Of a DNA stretch of 64,000 nt, positions 59,085 through 64,000 are shown one piece after another. Source of the stretch: Lolium rigidum (Eukaryota; Streptophyta; Magnoliopsida; Poales; Poaceae); contig NC_061509.1 in assembly GCF_022539505.1 (NCBI RefSeq), positions 210,266,254 through 210,330,253 of the forward strand. Reading direction: 5' to 3'. The notes beneath the pieces are model-generated. The model worked only from the letters and a program-made list of their open reading frames with translations. It was not told the origin of the DNA and made no database searches. Numbering within the stretch: position 1 is the first letter of the stretch; each line of letters starts with the position of its first letter. A program made the translations under genes and the position numbers.

Positions 59085-59632
59085 CCCTCATCACGACAAG
59101 TGTGTTTTCTGTAATTCCTCCAATGAAGATGCACAACACCTTTTTCTTGGTTGTGCGGGCGTGAAAATCATTTGGAGCCATATGCTGACTTGGGCAGGCT
59201 TCCCCCAGATCAACATTGTGACTGCTGATCAATCTCTCTGATGTTGGTGGACGGAAGCAAGACGGAGGCTGCAGAATCAATGCGACAAGAATCTGAATTC
59301 CCTGATCATGCTAACCCTTTGGTCGATCTGGTGAGAAAGAAATGGTCAAGTTTTTGACAACATCTATAGGTCACTTCATCAAATAATTGAGCAGATTAAG
59401 GCCGATGCCCAGCAGTGGAGCAAAGCGAGCAAGGGACGCCTCACCCTCCGTGTGGAGTAGTTGGGTTGCTCTTATATCATGTTGTAGGTATGTACCATTT
59501 TCAGTCTAGACTACTCTTGTTTTCAGCCTAGTCTAGAATTGGTCGTTTCACTTTTGATGTATCTGGCCATGTACTTTGCCCGTATGAGCCTGCCTTCTGC
59601 ACATGAGTCCTCCTACATGGTTCAAAAAAAAG

Positions 59633-59979
59633 TTTAGACTTGGTCAAATTTACCACAGTCGGATCAGCGCGATGAGCTTCATGCAATCATCCTATCTTAT
59701 CTACTCACCACCTTATATCTTCTCATGATTCCTCTTCTTCCTTGAACCCATAGCGCGAAAACAATGGAGAGAACAGGCGGAAGAGAGACCACCGTAGGAA
59801 GTTAGGGTTAGGGGATTCAAGGTTGCCGGCGCTGGAGAGTTAGGGTTACATTTGAGATCTGCTACAAATTTTGAAGACAAAGGACTACTACTACTTGAAG
59901 AAAAGCTCAGCTCCAGGTTCCGCGCTTGAGGCCGACGAGCCGCGCCGAAAAGAAGATCATGGAGATGCCCTTGGCTTCT
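59633..59979. other. Flank between LINE end and B3 gene relic
   Basis: No gene is seen. On the minus strand it would be the 3' region of the B3 relic. A TTAGGGTTA phrase near 59800-59850 is compatible with a grass UTR. Confidence 0.4.
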
Positions 59980-60636
59980 TCAACCCTCCATGGGACGGTA
60001 GTGGCGACGACACATAAGACTGTCGAAGATCTTGACGGTGAAGTCGCGGGTACCTTGGAAGTGGCGGAATGTCAGAAGAAACCTGGGGCCGTAGGCGAAG
60101 GCGAACTCCTTCCAGCTGTTGGTGAAGAACATGCACCCATCCTCATTGAAGTACACCGAGAGCTGCCATGTTCCTTGACCCTTGCTAGATTCCTTCAGAA
60201 AGGCACGATCGGGTTCCTGCTCACCGGCGGTCTTGACAAACACCTCAGGGAGATTCAGGTGCCCCAAGGCTTGTTCATTCACAAAGACAAAGAACTCAGA
60301 TCGCCGGACCTTGAATTGTACGTCCTTCGGAGGATATCCTGGAGGAGGGAAGAGAACTGGCTACAGTCGGTAGGAGCGATATGACCTTGGGTGCAAAGAA
60401 CTTGGGGAGGAGGAGAACACTTATGCCCCTCCACAGCGTCTTCCCTCAGCGCGGAAGGGTTAGTCCTTCTTGCTACCACGCGAGCGGCCATCACCATGCT
60501 TCTCCGTCACTCCCCCCACAACAACGGGAGGAGTGATCTTGGGCTTGTTCTTGCTACCAAGGGGGCGCCCACGGCCGCGCTTCACTACCGCCTCCACCGA
60601 TTTGGTAGCATCAGAGATAATCTTCTCCTTACCCAT
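59980..60636 (-). pseudogene. AT-hook plus B3-domain protein gene, disrupted
   Basis: On the minus strand an ATG at 60636 opens MGKEKIISDATKSVEAVVKR followed by GRGRPLGSKNKPK, a textbook AT-hook, and ends at a stop at 60460 after a second basic SRGSKKD patch. Another frame carries on (ALREDAVEGHKC, PPQVLCTQGHIAPTD). A pyrimidine-rich acceptor TTCCCTCCTCCAG precedes 60338, after which a full B3-like domain is read: KDVQFKVRRSEFFVFVNEQA, LNLPEVFVKTAGE, then LTFRHFQGTRDFTVKIFDSL and MCRRHYRP, ending at 59980. The RRHY end matches the relic at 30080 and the AT-hook matches that at 21351. At least one frameshift, or an unseen intron, is needed between 60460 and 60500. Likely a nuclear DNA-binding protein in origin. 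Confidence 0.7.
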
Positions 60637-60739
60637 GACACCTCAACTAGGTTTCCTGGAGGATGGTGGCGAAGATACCTGGGGAAGAAGAAGAGGACGC
60701 GGCGGCGAAAAGAATGGGAGAAAAGACTTTTGGGTTTTC

Positions 60740-60749
60740 CTTTATATAG
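60740..60749 (-). promoter_or_regulatory. TATA box of the AT-hook/B3 gene
   Basis: CTATATAAAG on the minus strand, about 105 bases upstream of the ATG at 60636. Confidence 0.6.
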
Positions 60750-60849
60750 TACCATGGAAGGTACATGCTACCGTCAGATTTAACCTAATGCCCCATGCCT
60801 TCATATCCACGGTAACACGTGTCAACACAGGAAGCAAATCATCATGTCA

Positions 60850-61975
60850 TTAACTCGGCCTCTGCAAAAATTGACTTGTCGCTCTGTTTTCCACGCGCTC
60901 TTTGTGATCAAGTCATCCCAGCGGTTGCGTGTGATGGTCAACATTATGACAAGGGACACATCGTTGTGTCCCATCAACTGCGTAGAGCAACACTCGAGTG
61001 CACCGAGATGTCATCCTTGAAGTCATGAAGATGCTTTATTAAATCCTCCAACAAGAGTCGACAAATGCATTACCTGAGTCAAGTAACTCCTCGGGTTCCA
61101 TGACAAACTTGAGCCCATGCATGGCTACAAGCACTTGCACAGAGTCTCGGGGGCTACTTCCATTTGAAGCAATGGTCACACACCAGATAAAAAAATAATG
61201 AAAAAAATTGTCTGGTGTGTCGATTATGTCCGCAACATTGACTCTTGGCTTCTCACTGCCCTATCAACTGCAACCTTCATAACATCGAGTGTGGAGTCGA
61301 CAACTCCTCGACTACCCTGATCGCATCCGCTACGTAAACATATCTGTTTGCCACGTTAACAACGTGAAGGTAAGATCTGATTGTGTGACGCTAACCTCGA
61401 CTGCGACTGCATAACTTTCACCTAATGTTCTTCGAGGTTGATAGTGTAACCTTACGAATTTGATTAATATTATGACTAAGTCTCTACATGAGTTTGCGAC
61501 TCCCCTAGACACTCGGGGGCTACTGTCGTGGGCATATCCTATTGGGTACCCATTGTTACCATATTTGGTGCAGTTCAACTAAAGGCCCGTGAAGCCCAAG
61601 ATGCAATAGCACCCGAAGCCCAGGAGCATGGCGTGCAACACAAGTACAAGCCCACACATAGGTAGCAAAACATGTAATCAACCCGGAGTCCTGAGTCATT
61701 TCCTTATTTATAAGGATTAGGAGGGATCGACGGGGATGACAATTCCACGATATATAACCTAGATCACACCATAGCCATCACACCGACATTGTAACCCTAA
61801 TCATCATGAATCAAGAGCAAACAAGCATCACGTAGGGTTTTCCCACTAGGGGCCCGAAGTTGAGTAAATCATGCATGTGTGTTGTATTGTTTGTACGCTG
61901 ACGAATCCACCATCGCATTCTCTTCCCTAAAACTCAAGTCCATAACTTCATGGGCGGACGTGGTCTAGCGCCACA
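60850..61975 (+). mobile_element. 3' end of a Gypsy-like LTR retrotransposon
   Basis: A 452-bp LTR (61524-61975) begins TGTCGTGGGCATATCC and ends GCGCCACA. It is preceded by the purine-rich ACTCGGGGGCTAC, which also occurs as GTCTCGGGGGCTAC near 61144. The LTR has TATATAA at about 61752. The stretch to the left (about 60850-61523) looks like internal 3' UTR with a small inverted repeat (CACACCAGA/TCTGGTGTG, 61169-61218). No coding domain is present, and the 5' LTR is not in the window. Confidence 0.65.
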
Positions 61976-62373
61976 GTGTCACAACCCCCACTCAAAATTT
62001 TGAACTTCTGTCTAATTTGTTCATATTTAAAGAAAAAATATGCAAATTTATAGAATTTGTACTGAAATTGCCCCCACTCATCTGAAATGCCCCCGCTAAT
62101 TGTTTTCTGGGTCCGCCCCTGCATAACTTATGGGCATTGTCGTGGTTCCCCTTCGTCACCGATAGGATGCTCTATAATAAATTACTACCCGTGTTATCAA
62201 ATGTAAGCCTTTTTATATAGCTAAAATATTTTGGAACGCAAGTAATAGAAGCAAAGACAGATCAGCATATTGTATCATTTTTATTTAAAGCAAGTTCAAT
62301 AATATAGCTGGTTGTTGGCTATAATCAAGATGACATGTCATCAATAGCTAGCCTATAGCTATCATTTACAATA
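61976..62373. other. Intergenic repeat DNA
   Basis: A segment with CCCCCACT...GCCCCCACT...GCCCCCGCT repeats at 61987-62090 and an AT-rich tail with a partial Stowaway-like end (ACTACCCGTGTTATCAAATG, 62187). No gene. Confidence 0.4.
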
Positions 62374-62588
62374 CTCCCTCTCTCACAGTTTATAAGGCAC
62401 ACGCGTACCCCTAGGTTGCAAATTTGATCAAGTTAGCATTAGTTATATGTTATAAAAATTATATCATTAGAAAGTTCAGATGTTCTATTTTCTAATGATA
62501 TAATTTTTATATTATATAATTTAAATTATATAGGTTAAATTGGTGACCTAGGGGTACGCGCGCGCCTAATAAACTGTGAAGGAGGGAG
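62374..62588. mobile_element. Stowaway-type MITE, about 215 bp
   Basis: The ends CTCCCTCTCTCACAGTTTATAAGGC and GCCTAATAAACTGTGAAGGAGGGAG are inverted, with TA outside both. Inner arms CCCCTAGGT...ACCTAGGGG and the AT-rich centre also pair, so almost the whole element can fold back. Confidence 0.92.
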
Positions 62589-62893
62589 TAGTTAGATATA
62601 GAATTGTAGTACTTTAAGAATACATGTCCCATATTTTACTCCCACAAAGTGCCCACGAGCACATGTTAGAGTTGGCTTTTGCATGAGATCCCACTTAACT
62701 TCTCTATGATCTTCTCTTTCCTCCAACTAAGCATAAATATAATATTTAAATCCTTATAGCCTGCACTAAGCCTTATTGTACTTGCTCTTAGTGATCCAGG
62801 GTATAGTGGTTGCTTGCCCCACCGTGACATTAATACGATACTCTGTACTTCCTCCTGCTACCAATTTTTTGAAGCTGGAACCACAACGCATGA

Positions 62894-64000
62894 GAGCATC
62901 TCCAATCACGTCCCCCAAACCATCCCTCAAAGTCCTTTCGGGTGTGCCAAATAGGAAACCGCGCCCAACCGTGAGCCCCAAATGCCTTTTCGTTCTAGTG
63001 GGGCCTAATACAGTTTCCGCGCCTCGAGGACATCCCCCTACATAGGGCAAGCTCTGGGCGCCCGAACGCAACGTGGGGCGTCATGGAGAGTGGCGGCGCC
63101 TCCCTGCCATTGCCAAAAGTTGGTCACATGGCTGTTTGTCGCCTTTAAACCCATCGCGTACCTTTGCTTGGTCAAGTCGCATTAATGGCACGCATCTTAC
63201 CTAGGCATGCATGGATACATCTTGTCACGCATGGCCGTGCGGCGAGACGTGCAGACGTTAATGCACACCGCTGCCCCTGCCTACCTCCATCATTTATATA
63301 CGCATGTTTGCGCACCGCCCTCTCACAAACAAACTCGTCGAGTCCTATCCTAAAACCCTAGCACTTTCGAGGAAAAACTAGCCCCCCGCTCCTCCCCCGA
63401 ACGGATTTGAGCGGGACAACCTCACCATATCTAAGACATGGGACTTGGACGGAGCACACTACCTGGTGCTACCGGAAATGCGCCTGCCTACCAATCGTGG
63501 TGGAAGATGGGTGTCAATGGCGTTAGTATCCCGACGGCGCCGATTGTAGGAAGCATGCGGTGGTGGCAGGAGATCCACAACCACCGCCATAGGCTAATGG
63601 AGGGGCAACATGCAGATCCTACCTGGGCGCCCACGGGCAACGAAGTCTGGTGGGAGGACTTCTTTGACGCGTGGCGAGAAGAAGGCTTGGCGTGGCTCGA
63701 TGGCCTCACCTGGCCACCGACGCAGAAGAATGCGGAGAGGTGCCACCTTGTCATGCTAGATGGGATTTGACGCGAAGATCTCATGTTGTGGATGACATGA
63801 TTGCCACCATCTTCTCCGCCATCGCGGTGGCTTCGTAGGGGGCGATGTCCAACTCCATGTCACTTCGTTCATCATCGTCCAAAAGGGCGCGCTTCGCATT
63901 GTCGATCACGCGTGCCTCCTCCTACCCCGCGCCCTTGATCAAACACGAGGTGAAGGTGTAGTTTGTGATGCCAACGGCGAGGCGCAACCCCTCATCCAAC
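62894..64000 (+). mobile_element. Harbinger-like TIR element, left part only
   Basis: Starts GAGCATCTCCAATCACGTCCCCCAAA, closely matching the inverted right end of the element 27031-31013. A GC-rich promoter, a TATA box at 63293-63300 and a small ORF follow. The right end lies beyond the window. Confidence 0.55.
63438..63770 (+). CDS. Small ORF in the TIR element, function unknown
   Basis: 110 codons, Trp-rich (YQSWWKMGVNG, MRWWQEIHNHR, EVWWEDFFDAWREEGLAWLD), 140 bases after a TTTATATA box and an ACAAACAAACTCG leader. Regularly spaced Trp and acidic residues suggest a folded helical protein. I do not recognise the family beyond a vague likeness to hypothetical proteins found inside grass TIR elements. 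The same strand remains GC-rich after the stop but open frames change, so the ORF may be the first part of a frameshifted longer gene. Confidence 0.4.
   Translation: MGLGRSTLPGATGNAPAYQSWWKMGVNGVSIPTAPIVGSMRWWQEIHNHRHRLMEGQHADPTWAPTGNEVWWEDFFDAWREEGLAWLDGLTWPPTQKNAERCHLVMLDGI

Larger units (their letters stand above)
48890..59632 (+). mobile_element. 5'-truncated LINE, split by a Helitron and a Copia element
   Basis: Three segments (about 48890-49002, 52058-52346, 59085-59632) read as one plant LINE ORF2 C-terminus. The first has IVPDIYKMISPFVLTKRMVA and then CWIGDI. The second continues with KGK, WEKIREVQISPEMEDSWLWR and STKSVYHAHF up to RLPKRGLP. The third completes the reverse-transcriptase zinc-binding region (CVFCNSSNEDAQHLFLGCAG, then IIWSHMLTW) and runs to a 3' UTR ending in eight A at about 59624-59632. 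Segment two keeps a TGA within the frame, so it is dead. Only the last part of ORF2 is present, as expected from 5' truncation on insertion. The left border is approximate and no target duplication was identified. Confidence 0.85.

Overview
This window is nuclear DNA from a grass, most likely a Triticeae species (wheat, Aegilops, barley or a close relative). The evidence is the single-copy plant genes with GC-rich 5' ends, a short miR396-targeted GRF gene, a plant tRNA-Leu pair, CTCCCTCC-type Stowaway MITEs, and a dense set of nested transposable elements in which several target-site duplications can be read directly. A 100-base run of N marks an assembly gap.

Layout. 1-658 and 12241-13497 are one locus split by a solo LTR (659-12240, minus orientation, TSD GTAGG). 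That solo LTR is itself split by a non-autonomous Gypsy-like retrotransposon (2707-9354, TSD GCCGC). A gene island follows: a degraded PIF/Harbinger transposase exon (12418-12840), the two-exon UDP-rhamnose synthesis gene UER1/NRS-ER (13600-16707) and the three-exon growth-regulating factor gene GRF10-like (18942-19774) with its miR396 site. From 20366 to 31013 lie TIR DNA transposons: one (20366-26994) is interrupted by a second solo LTR of the same family (22777-26496), and another (27031-31013) contains a third inserted element (27056-29639). They carry broken genes for B3-type and Myb/SANT-like proteins. 31.0-35.8 kb holds MITEs, a transposase relic, an area full of GATGTA/TACATC motifs and a 30-bp minisatellite. 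An intact intronless PPR gene resembling OTP43 follows (35842-37320).

37.3-45.3 kb is mostly non-coding with scattered MITEs and exon-like islands. Two identical tRNA-Leu(AAG) genes sit at 45.35-45.58 kb, and an intact intronless DWNN/zinc-knuckle/RING E3 ligase gene on the minus strand is at 47040-48443. 48.9-59.6 kb is a truncated LINE into which a Helitron (49003-52057) and a young Copia element (52347-59084) inserted separately; the Copia element holds a Stowaway MITE. The last 4.4 kb has a broken AT-hook/B3 gene, the 3' end of a Gypsy element, a Stowaway, and the start of another TIR element with a small ORF.

How the genes work. The four intact protein genes act in separate processes: cytosolic rhamnose supply for cell walls (UER1), leaf and meristem growth control (GRF), probable mitochondrial intron splicing (PPR) and ubiquitin ligation (DWNN). 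They are not an operon or a cluster. The most unusual theme is the recurrence of related B3-like, partly AT-hook, genes, two of them lying inside TIR transposons, and a Helitron carrying four tandem 331-bp units that each keep the same 46-codon ORF.
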